Positions 1-11,546 of a stretch of DNA of 64,000 bases are shown piece after piece (position 1 is the stretch's first letter; each line of letters begins with the position of its first letter). The notes beneath the pieces were generated by a model, which was not told where the DNA came from, ran no database searches, and was given only the letters and a program-made list of their open reading frames with translations. This stretch comes from Emergomyces orientalis (lineage: Eukaryota; Ascomycota; Eurotiomycetes; Onygenales; Ajellomycetaceae): contig MOWL01000045.1 in NCBI GenBank assembly GCA_002110485.1, positions 248,001 to 312,000 of the forward strand. Direction: 5' to 3'. Both the position numbers and the translations under genes were made by a program.

Positions 1-195
1 TGAAATGGTGATAATGGATGTTATTTTGATATTTACAGAAACGGTGGCTATGTTACAAAGCTGCTGTTTAAGCAGCCATTACTTTAAATATAGATCTCAG
101 TGCGAAGTATCGCTAGTGCTCGCGGAATTTTCCATTACTAGCCAATTGCTCAAGATAAGAACCACTTGAGGGCAAAACCAAGCGTTCTTGAGTTT

Positions 196-1441
196 TCATC
201 GTTGCTCAAAATCCCCTCTTCCAAGTATATCCTTCAGATTAACCTCTCCGCTTCCACGGGCCAACGGCTGCTTCTGTCCTGCTCCTTCTTTCCATCCAAT
301 CATATATATCAGCCTGAACGTAGCAGGGATCCCTTCCTTTCCATCCTCCCCATGTAGCTCCCTATATATAGCATCACAAGCCAACAAAACATCCCTTGAT
401 ATCGGTCCCGCCTCCCGTCGCAGAATCGCATTACTCTCTCCCATCGCCTGTAAATCGGTCATCAAGGCAAACGTATCTGGATACTCCACCACAATATCTT
501 CTACGTCAACCGTGAGCAGTTTAAAGCCAGCTTTGCCCAACAAACCCCCCACATCCCGCACGTCAGCTAAAGGGGAAATATGTGGGCTCACTCCTCCGCG
601 CCGTTCAAGGTCAGCTAGCTGCAACGATGTGCGTAACTCGAAGAGTGTATCGCCGCCGAACATTGCGGCGATGAAAGGGCTGTCTGGTTTTAAGATATGG
701 TTTACTTGGCTGAGGAGGGAAGGGAGGTCGTTTATCCAATGGATCGAGAGGGAGGAGAGGACTGCGTCAAAGGTGTTGGGTTCGAAGGGGAGAGATTCTA
801 GAGTGGGAACCACTTGGCGTGTAATGTTCAGCTGGGAGTTAAAAGGGAGGTCTTCATCGCGATGTAAGAGAGATGGGGATTCGTCGATGCATGTTAGCGT
901 TGAAATTCGATTTGCGATAGTGGGATGCGGAGATGATGACGGTGCTGTTGAAGATGGATCCTGCTCTTTCTCCTGCTCCTGTGGTTCTCCGTCTTCTCCT
1001 TGCTCTTGTTCCGGGGGAGGGACTGGCTGTGTGAGTGCTTTCGCGATGTTGCAACTGTTTGCGCCAAGATCTAAAACGTTGGGGAAGTGTCGGTTGATAT
1101 CCTAGCCAAACAGTGTAAAGATTAGCCATTGGAATTTTTCCCTTATGTATACGGTAATTGACGGCATAAAGCTTCCGGGCGGGAAGAAAAGTAATAGTTT
1201 TCCATACAAGTAGACGTTCGCTCAGGCGAAACGCGACCTCGTCTTTAAGATAGTCAACCTTGCGACTTAGCTCGACGTTTCTCCCCGCCCGCTCCTTTTG
1301 CAGGAGTTTCGCCCTACGGTTGAAAACTTCTAGAGTTGGCGCTCCTGGAGCCTGAACGGCATAGCTTCTTGTAGCTGCGCATATATGCTGCCGAAAAAGA
1401 AGAGGCTTTGGGAGCCTGGGGCGGAGAGGCATTGGGTTCAT
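196..1441 (-). CDS. Mitochondrial complex I assembly factor, NDUFAF5-like methyltransferase
   Basis: Two exons, 1441-1208 and 1101-196, give 379 residues; the intron runs from GTATGG to TAG and phases close. The start is the ATG at 1441, which precedes a basic, Ser-poor mitochondrial presequence ending near RSYAVQAPG. A typical NDUFAF5 segment follows (FNRRAKLLQKERAG, then VDYLKDEVAFRLSERLL). A class I methyltransferase fold comes next, with SAM motif I VLDLGANSCNIAK at about residues 87-99 and a later FDAVLSSLSIHWINDLP motif. In animals this family acts in the mitochondrial matrix in early complex I assembly and hydroxylates an arginine of NDUFS7; that role is inferred here. A low-complexity Pro/Glu/Gln-rich linker lies between motif I and the rest of the domain, making the protein slightly longer than the human one (345 residues). 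It is divergent from the dynactin p62 gene. Confidence 0.88.
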
Positions 1442-2130
1442 GCAATTGTTCCTTTGGAAACGGAGGCGGAAAGAGAGTGACGAACAGAGCTTGTTATGTA
1501 AAAGAGACCATAAGAACACTTGTATAAATTGTTACTCTATGTAATTGACGTGAATAATGAAGAGAAAGAAATGAAAGGCTGTTTTATTTCGCTGCGGCGT
1601 TCTTTTGGTGACGTCGTTAGTGATTGAAGTTTGTTGCTCGTTTTCTGGCAGCCACAAGAACAAGCACCAACACCACCACCACACATCTCAACATCAAATG
1701 ACAGAACAAGGGAGATCTCAGTACCACCACAACAGTTCTACAATTCCACTGTGAGGAATTAAATGCTGATCCTCATTTCGCCCAGCTTCCTAGAAACCCA
1801 CACTCCCTAATTTAACGGCGGTCTATTCGATTTTTGCGGGCGCTGCACGCAATCCCCATCGACAACAAACTCCGGTTCCCCTCTACGTTGAGACAGTGGA
1901 AGCCATCGTAATTGATGAATGGACGGAATCGATCGGGATATATACGCGTAATAATTCAATTGGATTTAAACACACTTAATCTGCACCAGGCAGAATCCAG
2001 CCTATACCCTCCAGCATCCTCCCCATGAGCCGATAGGTGAACATCAATACCAAAATCGCGGTCCCCGCAAAAGCATGAGAGTAATATTGCCTGCTCTTGT
2101 TAGAAGGCTTGTGTCTTGAGCTGTCATATA
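1442..2130. promoter_or_regulatory. Divergent intergenic region between NDUFAF5-like and dynactin p62 genes
   Basis: These 689 bases separate two divergently oriented starts, so they must hold both promoters and 5' leaders. A CAC/CAA-rich run occurs near 1655-1690. I see no supportable ORF and no clear TATA box, and no binding site that I would name with confidence. Confidence 0.55.
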
Positions 2131-3993
2131 ATGGCTCGTCCTTTCCCCTACACTTTCATATCGTGTCCTTGCGCAGAGACGTCGTCCACTCCCACACCCC
2201 TTCCGAACAGACTCTCGAAGGACCTTTCAAGTATCACGCTTAACGGCCAACAGCAAGACTCCGATACTGACGATGAGGAGCGGACCTTTGATCCGAGATC
2301 GCCTCGAGCGAATTACTCCCTTTATCCTCCCGAACATCTATTGTACTGCGAGGATTGCCATCAGATAAAATGCCCAAGATGCATAACGGAAGAAATAGTG
2401 TGCTGGTACTGCCCAAATTGCTTGTTTGAAACACCAAGCAGCATGGTTAGGAGCGAGGGGAACAGGTGCGAATTACTTGAAGCCAAGAAAAGAAATAACA
2501 TGAAGTAACCTTGAAACTAAGAAGAGATATACAGGTGCGCGCGCAATTGCTTTAACTGTCCGATTTGTACCTCACCCCTAGCCGTGACAACTCTTGGGAG
2601 TGCAGACAACGGAACCCAGAACGGACCTTGGATACTCTCATGCGGATATTGCATGTGGACAACACTTGATATCGGAATCAAATTTGATAAACCAACAAAC
2701 ATTCGTGCTCAGCTTACCTCACTGAGCAATGGCCAAAACCGCAGCGCCCCTGAAGTCAAATCCCCCTTGTCAAACTTCACCTCTCCGGATGACGTAACAA
2801 CTCTTGCTTCTCAAGATGAAAGCTTAGCTGGGGCTGCTTTCTCAGAGGAAAAACTAGCAACCGTAGACCCAGAGTCGCGTTTCTCTGCTCTGAAATCTTT
2901 TTATAGAAATCAAATAACCGAAACATCAGCGTCTCCCACAGACCCTTTGATTGGCCCCGACCTAGGAGGCTTCTACTCTTCTCCCAGTGCATTAAACCGC
3001 ATCATGTCTCTCTACACCGCCGGAATCGGTAATATCCATGGTGCTGGTAGCAAAAAGCCTAAATCAAAACCACCAGTAATGCGCGAGGCCCTCACGCCAG
3101 CGGAAGGCCTCTACATTCCTGACCCCCACAGAGAACAATCAATTATTCAAAAAATGGCCTCCCGGGGCTATGGCTGGGACGGTCTCGCTTCCGTGGAGCA
3201 AAAGGTCTCCCAACCCCCTTCTACAAGATTCGTCGATGAACTACGTCCCCTCCCTGTCCTCCTTCGAACCAAGAGATCAAAGCGCTGCAAAGCGTGCAAA
3301 CACATTCTCGTCAAACCCGAATTCAAACCACAGTCAACCCGATTCCGAATCCGTCTAATAGCCCTCAGCTACATTCCACTTACTACCATGCGCCCTTTAC
3401 CTCCATTTCCCGCCACCTCCCCGCCAGTAAACCTCGACGCGCTCGAACCCCGTAGACCCGTTCAACTCCTCATCACCCTCAAAAACCACATGTTCGACCC
3501 CATCCGCGTCACGTTAGCTACACCCTCAGTAACCCCCGGCCGCGTCGCGTCCAAAGTTACGATGCTCTGCCCACAATTCGAAGTAGGTGCTAACAGCGAC
3601 GTCTGGGACGAAGCGCTGGCATCATCGGGAGCACAAGACCCGCGTTCTTCCAGATCAGGACTAGATAAAGTTGCCGAAGCAGGGAAGATATGGGACAGGG
3701 GAAGGAACTGGACGACCGTGGCGATGGAGGTTGTGCCGGGGTCGCTTCCTGGTTTCGCTACTGAAGCGGGAGGTGAGCAGGATGGGATTGGAATTGAAGA
3801 CGATGAGGATGTTCTTGAAATTCCAGTGTTTGTGTGGGTGGAGTGGGAGTCTGAAGGGGGTGCGGAGGAGCTGGCTATTAGACCTGATACGCGGAGGCAG
3901 CAGGAGGCGGAGATGGTGAAGAGGGAGCTGGCTTATTGGATGGTGTTGGGGATTGGGAGGATTAAAAGGGGTGGACATGGATATCGTCCTTAG
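2131..3993 (+). CDS. Dynactin subunit 4 (p62) homologue
   Basis: Two exons, 2131-2465 and 2535-3993, encode 597 residues. The start ATG opens with MARPFPYTFISCPC, the usual fungal p62 beginning; the longer frame upstream lacks an ATG. The N-terminal part is a cysteine-rich zinc-binding module: YCEDCHQIKCPRC, then CWYCPNC, and, across the splice, NRCARNCFNCPIC. The junction (AAC AG|GTGCGA, acceptor ACAG|GTGCGC) recreates this motif exactly, which supports the intron. A further CXXC pair occurs as CKACKH late in the protein, followed by a beta-rich C-terminal region and an acidic tail. In the family, p62 caps the pointed end of the dynactin Arp1 filament and takes part in dynein-driven nuclear movement; Neurospora ro-2 is the fungal counterpart. 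Transcription converges on RPS7. Confidence 0.9.
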
Positions 3994-4773
3994 TTGCGCT
4001 TGGTATAGATACACGATCTAAACCGTACGTTCTTTTTCCCGTTTCTCCCGAATTTTCCTAATTATGACCTTTTTACATTTCATTTTTCTTTCCGGGTTCA
4101 TTAGAGAATATACCGAAAAATTTCTTTTTCTACCCTTAACCTTGGCTATTTATGCTGTCTTCTATTTTATGCCTGCGATACCAGATTCGCAGTAGTTACC
4201 AACCCCAACAATATTCTATTTGTATTTGCGCCTATTTTTGCCCTTCAATTTCTCTTTTTGTCGCACTTTTCTTCACTCTGCTGCATCGCCAGCGTAGCTG
4301 ATCAAGAACAAGAAGAGGGAAACACGGGGTAAGGGGCGTGAACCTTTCATGAATTATCCTCAAATTCTTTAAGACTCATCAATGCATTTTCCGTACAGTT
4401 AGGGTAGCTCATTTATGCAGACAGACACGCAGGAGAGAGATATGATATGGGAGAGAGGATAAAAAACATGAAATATAGAAGGAACAAAATTAAAAAAAAG
4501 TGTAACATAACCTGCTAAGATTGCGGAAACCCCATCGCTTTCTTTCCCATTCAAAAACGACAAAATATCCGAACCTAAGATTTTATTTTCGTTGCCCCTT
4601 TCCTTCCCCCACGACCGGAGTAAAAGAAAAAGAAAAAAGCAACAAATAAGGGTCCAGCGTTCCACCCCGACCCTGCTCCCCTGACCTGTTTCCCGCCCCT
4701 ACGTCAATTTAGAGAGCTAAGCACAAAAAAAATAATTTAACTTTAACATTTTATTTTCTTTCTACCCAGTCCT
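3994..4773. other. Convergent 3' intergenic region
   Basis: This 780-base spacer separates the stop of dynactin p62 from the stop of RPS7 on the opposite strand. It is T- and C-rich near 4030-4270, as expected for 3' UTRs and poly(A) signals. ORFs here, such as 4399-4665 on the minus strand, are short and low-complexity, and I do not support them as genes. Confidence 0.5.
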
Positions 4774-5777
4774 CTAAAACTCCGTAGAACTGCTCTGAGG
4801 GAACTCGAATCTGACACCACGGCCTGTCAATCTCCGGTACACCTCGCCATATGCATCAAGGCGGTGGTCGACACCGCCGCGCTCTTTCTCGTGCAGGATG
4901 ACCTTGAGAACCTTGGTGCCATCCTCCTTTGTTCGCAGACGCTTGCCAACGATCTCGACGGGGTAGACGATGTCTGTGAGGATTGCCTCGTGGACGGCGG
5001 TGAGAGTGCGGGAGCGAGGGCGCTTCTGGGTCTGGGAGGAGCGGGAGCGGGCGGAGCGCTTGGGACGGGGCAGGATGCGGCGGGAGGCGAGGATCAGGAC
5101 GTGGCGGTCAGAGAACTTCTTCTCGAGTTCACGGGTAAGGCTTTTTTATTGCAAGAATTGGGTTAGTAGTCCATCCTGCTTTTGTGTTTGGATCGTTTTG
5201 GATTTCGTGTTGTGATTTAGATTTAGGGGGGATGATCTTGATATTTTGCATACCGTTGCTGGACCTTGTGAAAGCCTTGGAGGAGAGGGACTGGGACGAA
5301 GATGACAATCGCCTTCTTTCCGTGGCCGACTTCGATCTATATCATTCGGGGTATATATATTAGTATATGAAAATCAAGATGTCATGTCTTCCGTATTCAG
5401 AAATCAAGATGTCATGTCGAAATATTTCCCCGCGCCCAATTGCTCTCCTTTCTCTTTTGCGTAAACAATATTCGATTTTCCACATAGCCCAAATAATCAT
5501 CTCCGCTTCCTCCCACAATCCCATCCGCGATAAACATCCGACATAAAGAGACCTCCAACACCCTTCAAAACACACAAAATCTTTCCAGAATTAACAAAAA
5601 AACTCGCATTCAATTCCTTACCTCACGGGCAGAGACAAACTGCAAGGGCCTGAGGGCGGCCTTCAGGTCGGGGGTGTTGGTCTCCAGGTCCGAGAGAGCA
5701 CCTGCGAGGGAGGTCTCGAGCTCGGAGGGATTTTGCCGCGAAGGGCTGTTGGACGCGATCTTGTTGAGAGCAGCCAT
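4774..5777 (-). CDS. 40S ribosomal protein S7 (eS7)
   Basis: Three coding exons (5777-5622, 5336-5254, 5140-4774) yield 201 residues, the normal size for eS7. The product begins MAALNKIASNSPSRQNPSEL and contains LKAALRPLQFVSARE, VGHGKKAIVIFVPVP, FSDRHVLILASRRILPRPKR and KVLKVILHEKERGGVDHRL, ending FEFPQSSSTEF. All of these are family hallmarks. The first intron (5337-5621) is long for this window, as is common in fungal ribosomal protein genes, and carries a direct repeat. The second intron ends in the weak acceptor AAG; the resulting codon (CG+C, Arg) and frame are right, so I keep it. The protein belongs to the small ribosomal subunit, near the mRNA exit side, and functions in 18S rRNA maturation. 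Confidence 0.94.
5371..5418. repeat. 18-bp exact direct repeat, period 30, in RPS7 intron 1
   Basis: The sequence AAATCAAGATGTCATGTC occurs at 5371-5388 and again at 5401-5418, separated by 12 bases. It lies wholly within the first intron of RPS7, just after the branch/acceptor side as read on the minus strand. Confidence 0.9.
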
Positions 5778-6343
5778 AATTGCAGACAACGGAGGGGTTG
5801 GGAAAAGCTGTTGCTGCTGCTGTCTTTCCTTGAGTCGGTAGGGAGAAGGAAAGTTGTTGGGAGGTTGGCGGTCGTCGGAGTGGGTTGAACGGTCGAGATA
5901 GGACTTATGCGCTGCGCCTTCTGTCGATGTCGCTGTATTTTTCGTGGGTGTGGGATCGGAGGCTCGGCAGCTCGCTTAGCGGACGGCACCTTGCTAGACG
6001 TGGTTAGTGAATTACTGTTTACGGTATGGCGCAGTCCCGTGACTTTGCTCGCCCTGGAAACCTAACGATGTCCTCTTTTGATGGAAGAGACAACAACCGC
6101 TACTTCATCTCCTGGATTGCATTTCATGATATCCGATTAATGACAGTTTAGGTACCTGTGTAGGGCAGATATTCCATTATTCAACCTATCACGAAGCTAT
6201 ATACAGTAAAGATGCCGTCCCAAAGCTGAAGGAAACCCTTGTGTATGACTATGCCATCCACAGGATTCAGCCCTCCATTGAGCACTAGACACTGCCCAGG
6301 CATATTTTCATACATATAAACAATTTCCTTCCGATCCAATCCC
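5778..6343. promoter_or_regulatory. RPS7 upstream region and phosphoketolase 3' region
   Basis: These 566 bases lie between the RPS7 start and the phosphoketolase stop; both genes are on the minus strand. The part nearest RPS7 (to about 6000) is C/T-rich on the minus strand, typical of ribosomal-protein leaders. I see no independent gene. Confidence 0.5.
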
Positions 6344-9240
6344 TTAATTAGAAAATTTTGTCATGTCATACATGTCGTCAGGATCTGCCAAAATGTTAGC
6401 TTACTGCTGCTCTGGTGTAGGGACCATTGATTCAAACAAGGCGCAAGGACAACTTACCCTTGTGATGCTGGAGGATATACTTTCTCGTCTCATTCATATC
6501 GTGGGCAAATTCAGAAAGCAACTCCTGTCTCCTTATCCTAACGCCCTCATTCCTAATGGCGCCGCCACGAACTGCAGCCTGGGCAACATGGAATCGAGAA
6601 ACTCGGTTGGCCAACATCATATCAAACGGTGTCGTGGTGCTGCCTTCTTCCATGTATGACGCAATGGTAACCCGTTCCATCTGCGGTCTTCCAAAGAGAA
6701 GCCCCTTCATTTCCGTCTCGTATCCATGATAGTTGAAATGGATCGGGCGCTCCCCTGTGAAGAGGGCGTTGAATGCTTCATCTGACAGTGCATGCGGGTG
6801 GCTAGTCTCCCTGCTAAGGATCATTAAATCTGCCACGTTGACTACACGAACACGCAGCTCTGGAACCCGTTCCCTGAGTAGGGCGGCTGCCTGGATGACT
6901 TCAAATGTGAGTTCCGTACCGATACCGACAAGGACCACGTCTGGGTCTCGCCCTTCGTCGGTAGACGCGAATTTCCACACCGAACCACCTGCGCGACAGT
7001 GGCGTTCTGCTTCATCAGGGCTCAAAAATACAGGTGTCGGCTGCTTGGACCCAACCATGAGGTTGATATAGTTCTTTGACTTCAAACAATGGTTTAATGT
7101 AGAAAGGAATGTGTTTGCATCCGGTGGCAAGTAAACGCGGGCCGCGTTTGGTTTTAAATTCAACACTGCTGAAATGAACGATGGATTCTGGTGAGAGAAT
7201 CCATTGTGCTCTTGCCGAGCCCACGTACTTGTCTCGATATAGTTGATACTAGCAATATCGCGGCGCCACACCGTCTCTCGGCCCTGTGCACACAGTGAGA
7301 CGCATGTCCACATCACACATTTCCCAATTAGATAAGGAGAGAAAATAAGACTTACCATTTTAGTGAACTTGCAAAATTGCACCATCATTGTGTGAATGAT
7401 GCCAAGGAAGCTTTCATAGGAAGGGAATATGCCCACTCGTCCCGTCAACGTATAGCCTTGCAAAAACCCCTGGCACATATGTTCGCTCAATACTTCTATT
7501 ACACGACCACCCTGTGCGTTGGCAAACTGGTCCCATTGGAAGTTTCTTCCCGTGTGAGTCAGTACTCCGCCAAGTTTATTACTCTCCAACTCGTCTGGTG
7601 AAAACAACCTGACAGAATGGGGATTATCGACAAAAACCTGGTCAATCAACTCAGCAATAGCCTTCATGGAACTCTCCTGCTTGCCCTTCTCGACCCCGAA
7701 CTTTTTCCAATCCGGCAGTTTGGGTGCTCTATACGATTCATAAACCTCACTTCGCTGACCCAGCTTTTTCATGTCATTACGAGGGATGATGGCGCTAATG
7801 TCGTCAATCAAACCACCGCCTTCCGTAAATAGTTCCTGTGGTTTATACGATGACAGCCATTCATTCAGTGCCTTTAATTCTTCTTTGTCCGTTTTGGCTG
7901 CAGGAAGTGGAACTTGATGAGCCTTGAAAGAGCCTTCAACAATGTGGCCGTGGATTTGTTTTGGGCCGGTCCATCCCTGATAAAGTACATTAGCCTCGAC
8001 AGTGAACTTAAAATACTTCATCCATTCGAGGACTGACCTTGGGAGTTCGCAAAATCAAAACAGGCCAACGCGGTTTCGTTATCGGGTTCCCTGAACGAGC
8101 GGCCTTTTGAATGTTGTGAATTTCCACCAATGCCCATTCTAAAGTGGCATTAAAATCGTCATCAATATGTTCCAAATCGTCGATGATTCGAGGTTGATAG
8201 CCATATCCGACGAACAGAGCGATTAGCTCGCGATCATCCATGCATCCGAACACAGTTCGTTCACTGATCTTAAATCCGTTGAGGTGGAGAATAGGTAATA
8301 CCGCGCCTGATTCTGCGGGGTCAATATATTTGAATCCGTGCCAGGACCTTTTGAGAGTAAGGTTAGCTTTTGTCTTCGTCTAATGTCCAAACCATTTTAC
8401 TGACGTAGCTGTCGGCCCAGATTCTGCTTCACCGTCACCGATGATGCATGCGACAATCAAGTCTGGCTTGTCCATGACTGCACCAAATGAGACGGATAGA
8501 GCGTAACCCAATTCACCTCCTTCATGGATTGCGCCTGGGGTTTCGGCATTGATATGGCTGTCGGAAATGTCAACAACTTCAAGCACAATAGCAACCAACA
8601 CCGCCATTTCAGGGAGAGATAGAGATATTCCCAACCTCGGAAATCCACCTGTAGTACTGAACGTAGTTATCAGCTTGGTAAGACCCTTCGTGTCCCGACT
8701 ATATTCCGGATAGAATCTCTCTAGAGACCCTTCTATCCAGAGCGCAGCTAGGATTCCTGGTGCACCATGGCCTGGTCCCACGACATATATCATATCAAGG
8801 TCGTGTTCGCATATCAAGTAGTTTAGGTGGGAATAGACAAAAGTCAAACCCGGGCAGGTTCCCCAGTGGCCTTTACGTATACCTGTCAGCCAGAGTATAA
8901 TTTCTTTCAAGAAAAATAAAATAAACCCTACCCAATAATCTCGGCTTTATATCATCAGATATCAGCTCACGCTTTAGGTATGAATTGTCCTGCAGGAAAA
9001 TCATAGCTGTATTCCGTTTTCGCGATATCAGCACATGATTAGAAAAACTCATGTTAAAAAGTGAATATGCAGCTCACCAGCAGCAATATAGTTCGCTGCG
9101 CGCTGGAACTTTCGTAGAGATCTAGAGACATTTTCGCCCAGCGATGTCCTTGATATCTGGACCGCCAGTTGATCTATGATATCGGGTAGGTGAGATGGTA
9201 ATGGCTCTGGATTAGCCTTGTTGATGATTTCTCCGGGCAT
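6344..9240 (-). CDS. Xylulose-5-phosphate/fructose-6-phosphate phosphoketolase
   Basis: Eight exons (9240-9078, 9006-8932, 8870-8636, 8557-8405, 8347-8038, 7976-7356, 7283-6458, 6384-6344) sum to 2424 bases and 807 residues, the full family length. This thiamine-diphosphate enzyme splits xylulose-5-P (or fructose-6-P) with phosphate into acetyl-P and glyceraldehyde-3-P (or erythrose-4-P). Seen motifs: start MPGEII, FQRAANYIAA, GHWGTCPG at residues 80-87, VGPGHGAP at 110-117, the cofactor/metal loop GDGEAESGP at 198-206, and YIETSTWARQEHNGFSHQ near 534-551. The last exon is only 41 bases and restores the family-like end KDPDDMYDMTKF; without it the frame would run into an unrelated tail. It is divergent from acetate kinase, the next enzyme of the same pathway. 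No lesion is seen. Confidence 0.95.
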
Positions 9241-9696
9241 ATTTTTTATTTTGTATTTTTTATTAAAAATGGTTCGAGAGCAATTGTAGAAAAACAGAAC
9301 AACCAGACGAATGACAGCTGTAAATAGAATAATCGTGACTCCTCAACATAAGACCCATCAACAGTTAATGCGCAATCCCACGCTTGTTTGGAATATAAAA
9401 TAGCTTATATTGGTGCGCCTTTTCTAGTAGAGCTGGAAATGCGCTCTTAACTACGTCATCGAGGGGTTTGGCCGATAGACTCTACCCCCAAAAACCGGTT
9501 CGGCGTCTGTCATACTTCGAACCAAGCAATGGAAAGGAATACTAGAAATGACAATAAAAATGAAATAATAACACGACAAGCATGAGTCTAGAAGATAGTG
9601 TGTAAATTTAAACGAGGCAGGATAAAGGCGATATTACATTAATTTAGTTTGAACATTGTAAACATATTCATTGCTCACACTCTACATCAATCAACC
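9241..9696. promoter_or_regulatory. Shared divergent promoter, phosphoketolase / acetate kinase
   Basis: These 456 bases separate the two start codons. They are AT-rich next to both starts. Near the middle is a CRE-like TACGTCA at 9452-9458 (TGACGTA on the minus strand), followed by a C5 run at about 9485. These are sequence observations only. Shared regulation of the two genes is an inference from the arrangement and pathway logic. Confidence 0.6.
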
Positions 9697-11546
9697 ATGG
9701 CCCGAGCAATCCTCTCCATAAACGCCGGGTCCTCATCCGTCAAAGTCACCATCTACAAACCTGAGAAACCACTGGTCAAACTCGCATCTGCACAGGTGGC
9801 CGGCCTTACCGCACTGCCGTGCACTTTCAAGTATTCGCAAGGACCCAACAAGGAGAAGAAAGAGGACATCCAGGAAGGTATCTCAGGCCCTCAAGAGGCG
9901 TTCCAGTATCTTCTGCACCATTTTTTGAGCGACCCGGACCTGCAGGAGGTAGCCAGTAAGGAAGATTTCGCATATCTATGCCATCGAGTGGTGCATGGAG
10001 GCGACTTTGAAACGGAAGCGGTTATAACGGAGGATGCCTATAATTATTTGCAGGCTTTGAAGGAGCTTGCGCCATTGTATGTTTGAGGATAATAAATATA
10101 TTGATATATATAACCCACCTTCACTCGTTTCATACATATCCAAGAGAAAAAGCAAATCTAACCATGAGAACACAAAAAGACACAATACCGCGTCTTTGGA
10201 TATAATAAACACCTGTCTCCATGAAATCCCCAAGGCGAAAACGGTAGCATATTTCGACTCCGCCTTCCACCAGTCAATGCCAGATTATGTCAAGACGTAC
10301 CCTATCAACCCTGAAAAAGCCAAAGAGAACTGGCTGCGCAAGTATGGGTTCCATGGTATTAGCTACTCGTTCATCACGCGATCGGTTGCAGAGTTCTTGA
10401 AGCAGCCGATTGAGTCGATGAATATTGTTGCCCTTCACCTGGGCAGTGGTGCGTCGGTTTGCGCTATTCGGAATGGGAAGTCAATTGATACATCGTACGC
10501 ACCTAATTTACATGCATGAATAGGATAGCCTTGTATATATGCTTTTCTTACGGGTTAGTGTTGACTAACGAGTTGTGTGGATTAGAATGGGTTTGACCCC
10601 CCTCGCCGGACTTCCAGGGGCAACGAGGAGCGGGGATGTTGACCCAAGGTATGAAATGTTCGTATGACGTTTCTTCCTATAGCTAGTAAACGTGGCATAT
10701 TCCTGACGAAATCCACAGCCTTGTTTTCCATTATACATCAGAAGCAGGCAAACTGAGCCCGGAAAGCACGAAAAATATGCATATTAGCACGGTGTGTCAA
10801 TCCATATATATCGCCAACCCCAAACAATATGTTCCAACCCTTTCCGATATAATTAGTATACCATATTACGACATATAACATCCAACTCTCTCATAGCCGC
10901 TCCCACCTCTCTCCTCAAACACAAGGAACTAACCATGTTCTCCGTCCTATCAGGCTGAACGCATACTTAACAAGCAATCTGGATGGAAGTCTCTTACAGG
11001 AACCACAGACTTCTCCCACATAGCCACTGAAACGCCTGCGACGGACCAGCACCGGCTCGCCTTCGACATCTTCGTCGACCGCATCGTTGGCTTCATCGGA
11101 AACTACGTCGTAAAACTCGATGGCCATGTCGATGCCCTGGTCTTTGCAGGTGGGATTGGTGAGAAGAGCGCGCTTTTACGGAAAAAAGTAGCAGAGAAGT
11201 GTAGATGTTTGGGCTTCGTGATTGATCAGGAGGCGAACGGGAAGGGATTGGTAGATGAAGGGGTTGTGGTGACGGATATTTCAGAAAAGGTACAGGGCGG
11301 CGGGCAGGGTATGGCGAAGAAGCCTCAGGTTCTCATTTGTCAGACCGATGAGGAGGTAAGCAGAGAAGAATATCCCGTATACCTGATCCCATATTCCCTC
11401 CTCGTGGGGTTCCGAATTTTATTTTGGTTGCGATTGCCGCCTTGTCCTTTTTAGCATCCTTGATGCCACCTTGAATTACGCCAATTGCTGACGAATTTTG
11501 TGCGTAGTTCGAAATGGCATATTGCTGCGTTAATTCATGGCCCTGA
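9697..11546 (+). CDS. Acetate kinase
   Basis: Six exons (9697-10076, 10180-10494, 10586-10648, 10719-10791, 10954-11355, 11508-11546) give 423 residues, matching full-length acetate kinases. The start ATG opens with MARAILSINAGSSSVK, the N-terminal phosphate-binding motif. Further motifs are HRVVHGG at 96-102, YFDSAFHQ around 151-158 with the presumed catalytic Asp153, YGFHGISY, LHLGSGAS, GLTPLAGLPGATRSGD and FAGGIGEKSALLR. The enzyme interconverts acetyl-P plus ADP with acetate plus ATP and belongs to the ASKHA fold. With the adjacent phosphoketolase it completes a cytosolic route from pentose phosphates to acetate with ATP gain. The last exon is 39 bases and ends FEMAYCCVNSWP. All splice phases close. 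Confidence 0.94.

Noticed and set aside
4864..5166. Plus-strand 100-codon ORF
   Set aside because: Antisense of RPS7 exon 3, which has unambiguous ribosomal protein identity.
5150..5175. 5S-rRNA-like 3' string near GGGTTAGTAGT
   Set aside because: Only a short match within an RPS7 intron; the rest of a 5S gene is absent.
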